From positions 1 through 25,742 of the forward strand of contig DATGHS010000455.1 of NCBI GenBank assembly GCA_035307785.1: a stretch of DNA of 25,742 bases, in the 5' to 3' direction. The notes beneath the pieces are model-generated. The model searched no databases. It worked only from the letters and a program-made list of their open reading frames with translations, and was not told where the DNA came from. Source of the stretch: DATGHS01 sp035307785. GTDB lineage: Bacteria; Planctomycetota; Planctomycetia; Gemmatales; Gemmataceae. Below are positions 8,054 to 16,186 of this stretch, one piece after another. Both the position numbers and the translations under genes were made by a program. The number at the start of each line of letters is the position of its first letter. Position 1 is the first letter of the stretch.

Positions 8054-8631
8054 CATCCCGATTTGTCCCTGCGCTCGCGCAGAATCGCTCGAATCAATTC
8101 CAGCTTATTCGCCACGGTGCGCAGCGCGCAGCCCAATCGGCGCGCCATTTCCGAATGGCTGATGCCTTCCATTTCCCAAATCGCGAGTTGTCGCAGCTTG
8201 TCGTCACCCAGGGCGTCGAGGAACGATTCCAGCTCGTCCTTCATTATGGCGACGAATTCGGGCGTCGGCTCCGGGGAAGTGAGATCATTCAGCGTGCCCG
8301 CGCCCACTCGCTTGCGGCCTCCACCGCGCTTCCGGGCGTTTTGCGTGTGCAGCGAGTCGGCGATTTTTTGCCGGGTGATGAAGATGAGCAGCCGCCAGAG
8401 GTCGTGCCGGTCGCCGAGCTTGGGGAAGCGGCCGGCCCGCATGCCGCGCCAAAAGCTCAAGAAAGCGCTATCGGCAATGGCGTCGCTATCATGCACCCCG
8501 GCCGGTAAATGTCGCCGGGCCATGCGCACAATCTGCGCGTAATAGCGCTGCCACAACGGCTGCAAAGCCGCATCATCGCCGGCCTTCAGCCGCTCCAGCC
8601 AGGGCGTGACTTCTGTCTCTTTCCGCGCCAT
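8053..8631 (-). CDS. ECF-type RNA polymerase sigma factor
   Basis: A protein of 192 aa from the ATG at 8631 (MARKETEVTPWLERL). A longer frame to 8766 is upstream leader, with a Pro-rich, non-conserved N-terminus. A region 2 helix is visible at about 48-63 (DSDAIADSAFLSFWRGM). Region 4 carries a helix-turn-helix at about 156-181 (GISHSEMARRLGCALRTVAN). Between them is a basic linker with KRGGGRKR. No anti-sigma factor gene is adjacent. Instead the next non-mobile gene on the same strand is a transmembrane Ser/Thr kinase, which fits the planctomycete ECF groups thought to be controlled by kinases. The pair is now separated by the RAYT unit, whose repeat begins at this gene's stop codon. Confidence 0.9.
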   Translation of the reverse strand: MARKETEVTPWLERLKAGDDAALQPLWQRYYAQIVRMARRHLPAGVHDSDAIADSAFLSFWRGMRAGRFPKLGDRHDLWRLLIFITRQKIADSLHTQNARKRGGGRKRVGAGTLNDLTSPEPTPEFVAIMKDELESFLDALGDDKLRQLAIWEMEGISHSEMARRLGCALRTVANKLELIRAILRERRDKSG

Positions 8632-8792
8632 CGCGAACCTCTCCGATGCCGGTATGAGATAGAGCGGGCGAAAAAAGTCAAGAATTCTTGGGGCGAGTTG
8701 CACGATTGGGGGGCGGATGGGGAGTAGTAGAAGGACCGCTGGCGGTTTGCCCGGTCGTACGCGCACAGCTTAACATCTAATGAGGATCGCGT

Positions 8793-9755
8793 ATGAAACG
8801 CTCCGTGCTGGTCTTGGCAGGGTTGGTTTCTTTGGCCGGGCAAGCAGAACGCGCTAGGGCGGGGTTCTTAACGTTAAATGACCCGCAGGCCATATATGGG
8901 ACCTATGCTTCGGGTATAAATGGCGGCAAGATTGTCGGTTATTATGAAAACGGTGCGGCCGGCACCCATGGGTTCGTGTACGATGGGACCACTTATACTA
9001 CCCTCAACGATCCCTTGGCTTTGCAGACGTTAGCTTACGGCATCAGCGGCAGCAACATTGTTGGGACTTTCTACGATGCGGCCGGAGCGCACGGCTTCCT
9101 TTACGACGGCACAACGTACAAGAGCTTGAATGAACCCTTGGGCGTACATACCTACGCTTACGGAATCAGCGGGAGCAATGTCGTTGGGGCATACTACGAC
9201 GGAACGAACTATCACGGATTTGTCTACGATGGGACAACATACACGACGCTCGATGTCCCAGGGGGCGTTAACACGAACGCTTTTGGAATAAGTGGTGGCA
9301 AGGTTGTCGGGTCTTACTTTTCGGGTGGCGCCTTACACGGTTTCGTTTACGACGGAACATCGTACACGACGTTGAACGACCCCTTAGGCGCCAGAACATT
9401 CGCGTATGGCATCAGCGGCAGCACCATCGTTGGGCGTTACGACAGCGGACTTGGCGACGCGCACGGGTTCGTGTACGACGGGAGCACCTTTAGGACTTTG
9501 GACGACCCGCTTGGGCCGGGCGCGACAGTTGCGCAGGGCGTCGATGGCACAAGCATCGTCGGGTATTATTCTGATGCTGGCGGCACGCATGGATTCCTGT
9601 ACCAGCCCGACGTGACGGCCACACCTGCGCCATCGAGTTTGCTGTTGGGCGGGCTAGGGTCCACAATGGGATTCGCATTCCTCGGCTGGCGGCGTTTGCG
9701 CCAGCTTGCAATGCTTCGAGCATCACCGTTCCCCGCCCGAATGACTGCGGAATAA
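8793..9755 (+). CDS. Exported repeat protein with PEP-CTERM-like sorting tail
   Basis: A protein of 320 aa; the ATG at 8793 is preceded by TGAGGA. A signal peptide (1-23, cleavage near ARA-GF) is followed by six tandem units of about 41 residues (about 28-273), with the pattern NDPLG...AYGISGSNIVG.YYD...HGFVYDGTTYTTL, similar to HAF-type extracellular repeats and probably a beta-propeller or beta-solenoid. The C-terminus (about 277-303) has TPAPSS, a hydrophobic helix and WRRLR, which is a PEP-CTERM tail with PAP in place of PEP; exosortase processing would anchor it at the surface. About 17 residues follow the basic cluster, longer than the usual tail. It is divergent from the sigma factor across a 161-bp spacer and followed closely by another exported protein. 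The ligand is unknown. Confidence 0.85.
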   Translation: MKRSVLVLAGLVSLAGQAERARAGFLTLNDPQAIYGTYASGINGGKIVGYYENGAAGTHGFVYDGTTYTTLNDPLALQTLAYGISGSNIVGTFYDAAGAHGFLYDGTTYKSLNEPLGVHTYAYGISGSNVVGAYYDGTNYHGFVYDGTTYTTLDVPGGVNTNAFGISGGKVVGSYFSGGALHGFVYDGTSYTTLNDPLGARTFAYGISGSTIVGRYDSGLGDAHGFVYDGSTFRTLDDPLGPGATVAQGVDGTSIVGYYSDAGGTHGFLYQPDVTATPAPSSLLLGGLGSTMGFAFLGWRRLRQLAMLRASPFPARMTAE

Positions 9756-9807
9756 ATGTGTTGCTTCTCGCATCGGGAACGGAACATAATTCTTAAGGGA
9801 GCCCCGG

Positions 9808-11424
9808 ATGTTGCCAATTTGGATCCGAAATCTATCCTCCATCTCTCGATTGACTCACACATCCAAGAGACGGTCGCATTCGAGATACTCGACTCTGCGG
9901 TTGGAGCGACTGGAAGACCGGGCTGTGCCAGCGTTTGTACCGATTAACTCAACCCTTGATTTTGGCGCACATGCCGTTGGAGAAATCAATTCGACAACCT
10001 ACTTCAATTTCGGCGGAAACTTCGCCGAGTCCTTCCCGAACACAGTGCCACCCAGTTATGATTATTACGCTTTCGGCGACGGCACTTGGAACATCCCGAC
10101 AGCTTCGACCCATGCCGACGCGAATGCTCAGATACATGAAAATCAGCTTTCCCAAAGCCCCGTCCTGCAAGGCGGGGCGCTGACCGTATCGACAGATGCG
10201 ACGGTAGCAACTGCCTGGTCTTATCCCTTTTTGAATCTTCCCTTCGCTACCGCAAAAGCCCATTCGGACTGGACATATGAATTCGCAAGCGATGGGCGCT
10301 TCGAATTTAACTTTCAGGCGGCGTACGCCCCCAACTTCAACTTCAGTTCGTTCGACCCAACTGTTTCAATCGTAAATATGGCCACCGGTGCGTCGCAATC
10401 TTGGTCCGTTTCCAGTCAGCAAGCTATTGATGAACTATTACCGGCTGGAACGTACACGATGTCCATTTCTCAAGGGTTGTCAATTTACTCTTTCGGCACT
10501 TTTAGTGCTTTCTGGGCCTCGCAGGGCACGTACCAGTGGCAGCTAAAAGCGCTGCCCGATCTCGCGGCCACCTCCCTAGCCTGGAACACAACCAACGGTG
10601 GCGTCGATTTCAGTTATGCTGTGAGTGGCACCGACCTGCCTCAGAGCTCCACGGCAGCCCTGTATTGGTCGCCAACCTCAACTTTTGATCCGCAAACCGC
10701 TACGCTGGCCTACGAAACGCCGCTGCAACCAGCGCTGGGAAACTACTCGGTTCATGTCGGCCCAAGCGATTTCATTTCCGCGCCGCCTGCCAACACAACG
10801 AACTTAATTCTTGTGCTTGATCCTGCGCAAACGATAACCGAGTCGGATGGCCCCAATGACATGAATAACACGCTGGCCCTGAGTGGCCAACCAGTCGCTT
10901 GGGGGCAAGCGCTTTCGATGGACTTTATCAATAAAGTTGAGGCAATAGCACGTGATCTTAAGACCGACGCAAATTACCTCATGGCCGCAATGGCGTTCGA
11001 AACCGGAGAAACATTCAGCCCGTCCATTCAGAACCCACAGAGTAGCGCGATTGGCCTGATCCAATTCCTGCCCCAAACCGCAAAGAACCTCGGTACAAGC
11101 ATTGGTGCACTGAGCGCGATGCCGGCTGTTGAGCAGCTTGATTACGTCGAGCTGTATCTAGCTCCGTATGCAGGGAGATTAAACAGCCTGCAAGATGTCT
11201 ACATGGCCATTCTTTACCCTGCCGCAATTGGCGCTTCAAGCGACTACGTACTCTTCGACGCAAACAGCGCTGATCCACACATCAGAAAGGCATACAGGCA
11301 GAACAGTGGATTGGATTCCAATGGCGATGGTCTTATCACTGTCGCAGAAGCAACGCAGTTAGTCAGTCGCGAGCTCGACAAGGGATTAGGGACGCTCTAC
11401 GTGGGCTACTACTTTGGGACATGA
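9808..11424 (+). CDS. Exported LEDR-motif protein with transglycosylase-like domain and EF-hand
   Basis: A protein of 538 aa; the ATG at 9808 follows AAGGGAG. The N-terminus is basic and carries the planctomycete export-associated motif LRLERLEDRAVPAF (about 30-43) instead of an ordinary signal peptide. Residues about 50-250 form a beta-rich extracellular region. About 250-350 (LPDLAATSLAW...) resembles a CARDB-like beta-sandwich. From about 371 a helical domain resembles lytic transglycosylases (SLT), with a candidate catalytic Glu398 in AMAFETGE and the family-like SSAIGLIQFLPQTA (about 413-426). A perfect EF-hand loop DSNGDGLITVAE lies at 503-514. Likely roles are peptidoglycan or other glycan cleavage or surface attachment with calcium binding; activity is inferred. 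It follows the PEP-CTERM-like gene by 52 bp on the same strand. Confidence 0.82.
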   Translation: MLPIWIRNLSSISRLTHTSKRRSHSRYSTLRLERLEDRAVPAFVPINSTLDFGAHAVGEINSTTYFNFGGNFAESFPNTVPPSYDYYAFGDGTWNIPTASTHADANAQIHENQLSQSPVLQGGALTVSTDATVATAWSYPFLNLPFATAKAHSDWTYEFASDGRFEFNFQAAYAPNFNFSSFDPTVSIVNMATGASQSWSVSSQQAIDELLPAGTYTMSISQGLSIYSFGTFSAFWASQGTYQWQLKALPDLAATSLAWNTTNGGVDFSYAVSGTDLPQSSTAALYWSPTSTFDPQTATLAYETPLQPALGNYSVHVGPSDFISAPPANTTNLILVLDPAQTITESDGPNDMNNTLALSGQPVAWGQALSMDFINKVEAIARDLKTDANYLMAAMAFETGETFSPSIQNPQSSAIGLIQFLPQTAKNLGTSIGALSAMPAVEQLDYVELYLAPYAGRLNSLQDVYMAILYPAAIGASSDYVLFDANSADPHIRKAYRQNSGLDSNGDGLITVAEATQLVSRELDKGLGTLYVGYYFGT

Positions 11425-11451
11425 ATTCTCAAAAGTCGGTGTATTCAAGGC

Positions 11452-11655
11452 ATGATTGAAATCGAATCCCTAACTGTTCCCTATTCCGATTCAGATGACC
11501 CACTCAAGCGTGAATTGCAGAAGCTAAGAGCTCAGGTCGCCATTTTGGAAAAGCAGATTAAGCGACTGAGTGAGCAAATGGACCAAGTTCTGGATCAGTT
11601 TTGTGGCGGGGAAAATGATCGAGCTTGCAAAAGTACTCAAGTGGAAAAAGGGTGA
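11452..11655 (+). CDS. Small coiled-coil hypothetical protein
   Basis: A 67-aa ORF starting 27 bp after the LEDR-motif gene, with AAGG just upstream of the ATG. Residues about 18-50 form heptad-like helix sequence (LKRELQKLRAQVAILEKQIK), which predicts a coiled coil. I do not recognise a family. The close spacing and the non-random heptad pattern favour a real gene, possibly co-transcribed with the gene before it, but it is short and could be spurious. Confidence 0.45.
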   Translation: MIEIESLTVPYSDSDDPLKRELQKLRAQVAILEKQIKRLSEQMDQVLDQFCGGENDRACKSTQVEKG

Positions 11656-12094
11656 CATTGAACCACGGCGTCTCCCTCCAAATTGCCTGTACATCCTTCC
11701 AAACTCAATTCGAAACAACCCCCAGTCCCCCCTTAGAAGCAGGCTTACTCACGGGGTCCAATCTTTCCCTTTGGTTGCGGAATTCCCGGTCAGCTGGACT
11801 TTACTCATCATTGTAAGGAGCGTCCGACAATCGGGGACATTCTTGGTTTCGCCGGCACGACCATTGTCAATCACCTTTGCGAATCCCGATGGGACAGTCG
11901 AAGTCGAAGAGACCGTTCGGGAGAGGCGCCTACCGTGGCACCAAACGCGCCCACGCTTCCGCATAGTCTGGCCGGTGCAAACGCGCAAGCAAGCTGACCG
12001 GCGTATCCATGATGGAGTCACCGGTCCGCAGGCCCATTGGCAATGCTTATTAAGCCGCACCGCACTTGGTGCGCAACGACAGCGGCACGGGCGA
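11656..12094. other. Intergenic region with one possible gene remnant
   Basis: No complete gene is seen here. A long plus-strand open frame crossing it runs on through the antisense of the esterase gene and is not credible. The only recognisable content is the sigma-factor-like fragment at 11930-12010 on the minus strand. Confidence 0.45.
11930..12010 (-). pseudogene. Possible remnant of an ECF sigma factor N-terminus
   Basis: An ATG at 12010 opens a 26-codon frame beginning MDTPVSLLARLHRPDYAEAW and ending in a TAG at 11930-11932. The pattern TPVSLLxRLxxPxxxxAWxRLV is typical of the N-terminus of planctomycete ECF sigma factors. No region 2 or region 4 sequence follows in any frame that I can recognise, so if related it is a decayed or truncated copy. 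The match is short and the call is tentative. Confidence 0.35.
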
Positions 12095-13195
12095 CTATTC
12101 CGCCTTCTTGGGTGCATACCCTTTCCACACCCATTCAATGGCGTGGGGGAGAAATTGCGCCCTGGCATTGCCGACGCCGTGGCCGGCGCCGCGACAGAAC
12201 AGGTATTGGTATTCGTAGCCCTTGGCCGCCAGCACCTTGGCCATGCGGTTATTGGCTTCGACCCAGTCGTGCATGCCGTCGCGCATGACGTTGGGGTTGA
12301 GCAAGTCCTGGTCGCCGACGGAGAGAAAGATGCGCAGGGGTTTCTTGGGGCTATTAGGGATCAGCGTCTCGTGAAAGCCCCAGGCGCCGTCGGGGTACTT
12401 GGGTTCGAACGGCCACTGCTGGTTCACGAAGGTGCCGGAGATGGTCAGAACGCGGTGGTACAGATCGGTGCGAAACCAGGCCATGATAAGTGCGGCCGAG
12501 CCGCCGGAACTGGTGCCCATCGCCGCGCGGCCGTCGGGATCCTTGGTCAGCTTCACGTTGCAGTTTTTCTCCACGCGCGGCAGCACCTCGGTCTCGATAT
12601 ACTCGGCAAAGACGCCGGACATCGTGTCATATTCTTTGCCGCGCTCGTGCCCTTGAGCGTCGCCACCGCCGTTGGCGATCTGGATGAGAATCAATGGTGG
12701 AACACGCTTTTGAGCGATCAGGTTGTCGAGGATATGCGGCATTTCCATGTTCGGTTTGCCCGTGGGACCGTCGTGAACAACCATGAATGGCGCTTCACTT
12801 CCCGGTTTGTATTGAGCGGGAATGTATACCGTGATCGTGCGCTTGTAGTCGATGTTGTGCGTCTCGACGATCAACGTCTTCGGGTTATTCGGATCGACCT
12901 TGCCGAACTCCTTGCGGGCAATGCCGGGATTCAGCAGTTTGGTCTCCTTCGAATCGATTTCGAACTGCTCCACCTTTCCCTGCGGAACGCCTTCGACTAC
13001 TTTGCGTTCCGGGGCCGGCACATACTCCGGCCCGATCACGAAATTGCCATTCACGTCGAGCGGGGGGTTCTCGCCTTTGTTCAAGACCTTGAACGGCGGC
13101 GAACCCGGATCGTCGTACTTCCGCACCGGCGGCGCCGCCAATATGCAGGAGCATGTAAGAACGTTGATCCAAATGACCGTCTGCAGCTTAAGCAT
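12095..13195 (-). CDS. Secreted esterase, enterochelin esterase (Fes)/esterase D-like alpha/beta hydrolase
   Basis: A protein of 366 aa from the ATG at 13195 (MLKLQTVIWINVLTCSCILA), preceded by AAGGTG. An upstream extension to 13351 is translated palindrome and is rejected. A signal peptide lies at about 1-20. The C-terminal two thirds form an alpha/beta hydrolase of the putative esterase family: ITVYIPAQYKPG entering the fold, nucleophile motif GTSSGG (GxSxG, Ser229), a probable acid residue around SVGDQDLLNPN, and catalytic His339 in GAGHGVGN, followed by a WVWKGY end. Members hydrolyse siderophore esters, acetylated sugars or feruloyl esters; the substrate here cannot be told. It probably acts outside the cytoplasm. 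The gene lies just downstream, on the same strand, of another secreted ester/peptide hydrolase. Confidence 0.88.
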   Translation of the reverse strand: MLKLQTVIWINVLTCSCILAAPPVRKYDDPGSPPFKVLNKGENPPLDVNGNFVIGPEYVPAPERKVVEGVPQGKVEQFEIDSKETKLLNPGIARKEFGKVDPNNPKTLIVETHNIDYKRTITVYIPAQYKPGSEAPFMVVHDGPTGKPNMEMPHILDNLIAQKRVPPLILIQIANGGGDAQGHERGKEYDTMSGVFAEYIETEVLPRVEKNCNVKLTKDPDGRAAMGTSSGGSAALIMAWFRTDLYHRVLTISGTFVNQQWPFEPKYPDGAWGFHETLIPNSPKKPLRIFLSVGDQDLLNPNVMRDGMHDWVEANNRMAKVLAAKGYEYQYLFCRGAGHGVGNARAQFLPHAIEWVWKGYAPKKAE

Positions 13196-13268
13196 GAAAC
13201 ACCTTCGATTCTTTCGTATTGGGGAGTGCTCTGAGAACATGTGGCAGATCAACCAATTTACCGATGTT

Positions 13269-13330
13269 GGTAGCGGAATTCGCAAGAATTCCGATGTTGC
13301 CCTATCGGAATTCTTGCGAATTCCGCTACC
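13269..13330. repeat. Perfect 27-bp inverted repeat, second REP-like family
   Basis: The arms 13269-13295 and 13304-13330 are exact reverse complements, with an 8-nt loop. Each arm is itself a hairpin, CGGAATTCGCAAGAATTCCG (8-bp stem, GCAA loop or its complement), preceded by GGTAG. Two inverted monomers with a GTAG foot match the general plan of REP doublets. It lies between the CocE-like gene and the esterase gene, both on the minus strand. Confidence 0.93.
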
Positions 13331-13347
13331 CGCACAGGAACGCCAAA

Positions 13348-15414
13348 TCACTGGGGAGGCGCGGCGACCAGAGGCAGCTCGACGAAGCTGCTGCGGTCGG
13401 GCGCGTGGTAGATTCGCTGCGTCGCCAATCGGTAATCGTCCGGCTTGGCCCAGAAGATATTTGGCACGAAAGTCTGCGGATTGCGGTCGTACAGCGGAAA
13501 CCAGCTCGACTGCACTTGCACCATGATTCGGTGGCCCGGCAAGAAGACATGGTTGGCATTGGGCAGGGCGAAGCGATAACGAAGCGGCGTATTGGGAGTG
13601 ATTTCCTTGGGACTTTCAAAGCTCTCGCGGTAACGGCCCCGGAAAATGTCGGCAGCAATCATGAGTTGGTAGCCGCCCATCTTGGGATCCTCGGCGACCT
13701 CGTCGGGATAGACGTCGATCAGTTTCACCACCCAGTCGGAATCGGTCCCGCTCGTCGAGGCAATTAGGTTGGCGATTGGCTCACCGCTGATCTTCATCGG
13801 CGCCGTCAGTGTCTCGGAAATGAAGGCCAGCACATCCGGGCGCCCCGAAGCCTCGCGTTGGTCATCTACCAGCCATTGCGACCAGGTGTTGCCTTCACCG
13901 TAACCCATCGGTTGAATGGGGCGAGCGCGAAACGGGACGGGCTTGGCAGGATCGGAGAGGTACTCCTCAAAGTCCCCCTCTTTGGCAGCCGGTGCTTGGA
14001 GACTAAGCTTCAGGCCGGCGCGGAGATAGAGGGGAATCGTTTTTATCGGTTTGTCCATAATAATATCCGACCTGGGAGGCCAGGCCGACAAGCGGCGCCA
14101 AACATTCGTTCCAGTCTCGAAGGCGGTAACAGGGGCGATATCCGCCTTCGGGGCGCCGTCTTTCAGATACTGGTCGAGGAACGGTCGCAGAATCTTCTGG
14201 CGGAAGTACCGTGCCGTGTCGCTCCCAAACTTGAGCGCGCCCAGCGAACTGCCGTTGCCTATTTCCTGGCCGTGGTGCCACGGGCCCATGACAAGGAGGA
14301 CCTTGTCCTGAAACGTGTCCCTCGGCTTGATCGCCTTATAGACTGCCGGAGCGCCGTAGATATCCTCCTGATCCCACAGACTGTGGACCAACATCACGGG
14401 TATTTTCAGCGGCTGCTTGGCCAACAGCTTGTCCACGGCCTGCTCGCGCCAGAACGAGTCATAGCTGGGATGGTCGAGCATTTTTTTCCAGAAGCCGAGC
14501 TGCTCCATACCCCGGCGGCGACCGAGTTCGCCGGCCGAGCCCGCCTGCATGAACATGTCGTAATCGTCGTAATGGCTCGTGTACCACTGCACTTCCGACT
14601 TGCGCGTGGCCGTCTGGTTGTAGATGTAGCTCATGTTGATTTGGCGGAAGGCGCCGTTGTGGAACCAGTCGTCGCCCATCCAGCCGTCGACCATCGGATT
14701 CATCGGCACCGACACCTTGAGCGCCGGATGCGGGTTCACCAGCGCCATCAGGGGAAGGAAACCATCGTAGGAAATTCCCAGGATGCCGACTTTGCCGTTG
14801 CTCTCGGGGACGTTCTTGACCAGCCAGTCGATGGTGTCATAAGTATCGGTCGCATGATCGACTGGAGTCGAGTTGAGCGGGCCGCGCAAGGGGCGGTTGA
14901 CGACATAGTCTCCCTCGGAGCCGTGCTTGCCGCGAATGTCCTGGACCACGCGCACATAGCCGCCTTCGATGATCACATCCGTGGCGTTGTCGTAACCCTG
15001 GAGGATTGGCCCGAGATGTGAGCTTTCGGCGTGGCTGGTGAGCTTGTCGGCGTCGTAGGGCGTTCGGGTGAGGAGGATCGGTGCCTGCTTCGCGCCTTTG
15101 GGGATTAGGATGACCGTGTGCAACTTCACGCCGTCGCGCATGGGAATCATTACATCGCGCTTGGTGTAATCAAAGCCATAGTTTGTGGGCGTAAACTTTT
15201 CCGGGGTTTCGCTTGGAAGGGCCGGGTAAGTGGCCGGCGGCTTGGGTTCGTTCTGGCCCGCCGCCGGTTCGGCGAACAAAGTAATGCCGGCAAGCACCAA
15301 TAGAAAGAGCAGGACACACCCGCATTGCGCGTCGCCCCTGGCCATGGCCCGGCGAGGCTGTAACAAAGTTTGGAAGCGATGTGCGAGCCAGAAAGAAACG
15401 TTATTGAGCGTCAT
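13348..15414 (-). CDS. CocE/NonD hydrolase, alpha-amino acid ester hydrolase-like
   Basis: A protein of 688 aa from the ATG at 15414; a second ATG at 15345 (MARGDAQCGC) would also precede the secretory helix VLLFLLVLAGITLFA, and neither has a clear ribosome binding site. The mature part begins near AAGQNE. The X-Pro dipeptidyl-peptidase-type alpha/beta domain has the nucleophile motif GISYDG (Ser215), WDQED holding the catalytic Asp, and GPWHHG with the catalytic His (about 381). The C-terminal half is a jelly-roll domain with RYRESFE and LPGHRIMVQVQSSWFP. WDQED together with DDWFHNGAFR matches the carboxylate cluster of alpha-amino acid ester hydrolases, which bind the substrate amino group. 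A secreted acylase or peptidase-like role is likely. Complete and without defects. Confidence 0.9.
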   Translation of the reverse strand: MTLNNVSFWLAHRFQTLLQPRRAMARGDAQCGCVLLFLLVLAGITLFAEPAAGQNEPKPPATYPALPSETPEKFTPTNYGFDYTKRDVMIPMRDGVKLHTVILIPKGAKQAPILLTRTPYDADKLTSHAESSHLGPILQGYDNATDVIIEGGYVRVVQDIRGKHGSEGDYVVNRPLRGPLNSTPVDHATDTYDTIDWLVKNVPESNGKVGILGISYDGFLPLMALVNPHPALKVSVPMNPMVDGWMGDDWFHNGAFRQINMSYIYNQTATRKSEVQWYTSHYDDYDMFMQAGSAGELGRRRGMEQLGFWKKMLDHPSYDSFWREQAVDKLLAKQPLKIPVMLVHSLWDQEDIYGAPAVYKAIKPRDTFQDKVLLVMGPWHHGQEIGNGSSLGALKFGSDTARYFRQKILRPFLDQYLKDGAPKADIAPVTAFETGTNVWRRLSAWPPRSDIIMDKPIKTIPLYLRAGLKLSLQAPAAKEGDFEEYLSDPAKPVPFRARPIQPMGYGEGNTWSQWLVDDQREASGRPDVLAFISETLTAPMKISGEPIANLIASTSGTDSDWVVKLIDVYPDEVAEDPKMGGYQLMIAADIFRGRYRESFESPKEITPNTPLRYRFALPNANHVFLPGHRIMVQVQSSWFPLYDRNPQTFVPNIFWAKPDDYRLATQRIYHAPDRSSFVELPLVAAPPQ

Positions 15415-15760
15415 GATGGCACGTCGTCGTTTAGGTAAAGTACCTACACCCCAGCTACCGCGACGGTCTTGCCGAGGTGTTAAATGGCCGGCTCAAGGCA
15501 GCCGTAGCTAGGCATGGAAGTCGTTGGTGGCCATGATATGGCTTGGTGGGAACTCAAGCAACCAGCTGTTTGAGCACGTTCCGCCCAGGAGTCCCAGCGG
15601 AATTCCACAAGCAAACGGCGAACGGTCGGTTGTGGGAAACAACCGGCTTCAAATGATCGCAAAGATCAATCGGACAAAGCGCCGCCGTACATGGAAGGCT
15701 TGCAAGCCCGCAGTCGAGCCGGCTCAAGTTCCTCGTTTCCAGTTGAAAAGTGGTGACAGC
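15415..15760. other. Intergenic region between divergent genes
   Basis: This is the spacer between the CocE-like gene (minus) and the DUF1801 gene (plus). I see only a short TAGGTA/TACCTA inverted repeat near 15431-15445, close to the CocE-like start. The open frames here are short and have no family likeness. Promoters for both genes should lie here but are not recognisable. Confidence 0.45.
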
Positions 15761-16159
15761 ATGGCGAAGTCGCAAAGGCCGAAGGACATTGATGCGTATA
15801 TTTCAATTTTTCCGAAAGATGTTCAGGCGATCCTGAAGAAGGTACGAATGACGATTCGCCGGGCTGCACCCGATGCGAAGGAAACAATCAGCTACATGAT
15901 GCCCGCGTTCAAGCAGCATGGAATTCTCGTCTACTTTGCAGCGTGGGAGAAGCATATCGGGCTTTATCCGCCGATTTCCGGTGACAAAGCGATCGAGAAA
16001 GCGATCGCACGCTACGCCGGACCCAAGGGCAATCTGCAGTTCCCCTTGGATGAGCCGATGCCTTACGACTTGCTTGAGCGGATCGTGAAATTGCGCGTGA
16101 AGCAGGATGCGGAAAAGGCCGCGGCAAAACGGAAAAGTAGCGGTCGGCGGCTGCGCTAG
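15761..16159 (+). CDS. DUF1801 family protein (YdhG-like, frataxin-like fold)
   Basis: A protein of 132 aa from the ATG at 15761 (MAKSQRPKDIDAYISIFP). The open frame extends upstream to 15524, but that part is compositionally random. Family features are the N-terminal DIDAYISIFPKDVQAILKKVRMTIRRAAPDAKETISYMMPAF, followed by the ILVYFAAWEKHIGLYP strand block and a C-terminal LLERIVKLRVKQ helix with a basic tail. Family members have a CyaY/frataxin-like fold and are sometimes called iron chaperones, although the function of most is unproven. It is convergent with the macrodomain gene, with only 27 bp between the stops. Confidence 0.85.
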   Translation: MAKSQRPKDIDAYISIFPKDVQAILKKVRMTIRRAAPDAKETISYMMPAFKQHGILVYFAAWEKHIGLYPPISGDKAIEKAIARYAGPKGNLQFPLDEPMPYDLLERIVKLRVKQDAEKAAAKRKSSGRRLR

Positions 16160-16186
16160 CCGCCGGGTTTATCCCGGTAGGGTTTT

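Noticed and set aside
8679..8690. 12-bp palindrome CAAGAATTCTTG upstream of the sigma factor gene
   Set aside because: It is short and isolated, with no match to a known operator; it could easily occur by chance.
11570..13234. A 554-aa plus-strand open frame
   Set aside because: Most of it is antisense to the esterase gene, which has clear catalytic motifs; this frame has no family features or ribosome binding site.
13196..13351. N-terminal extension of the esterase containing GIRKNSD and SEFLRIPL
   Set aside because: It is the translated perfect palindrome; the ATG at 13195 begins a proper signal peptide and has a ribosome binding site.
13858..15021. A 387-aa plus-strand open frame
   Set aside because: It is antisense to the CocE-like hydrolase, whose active-site motifs are on the minus strand.
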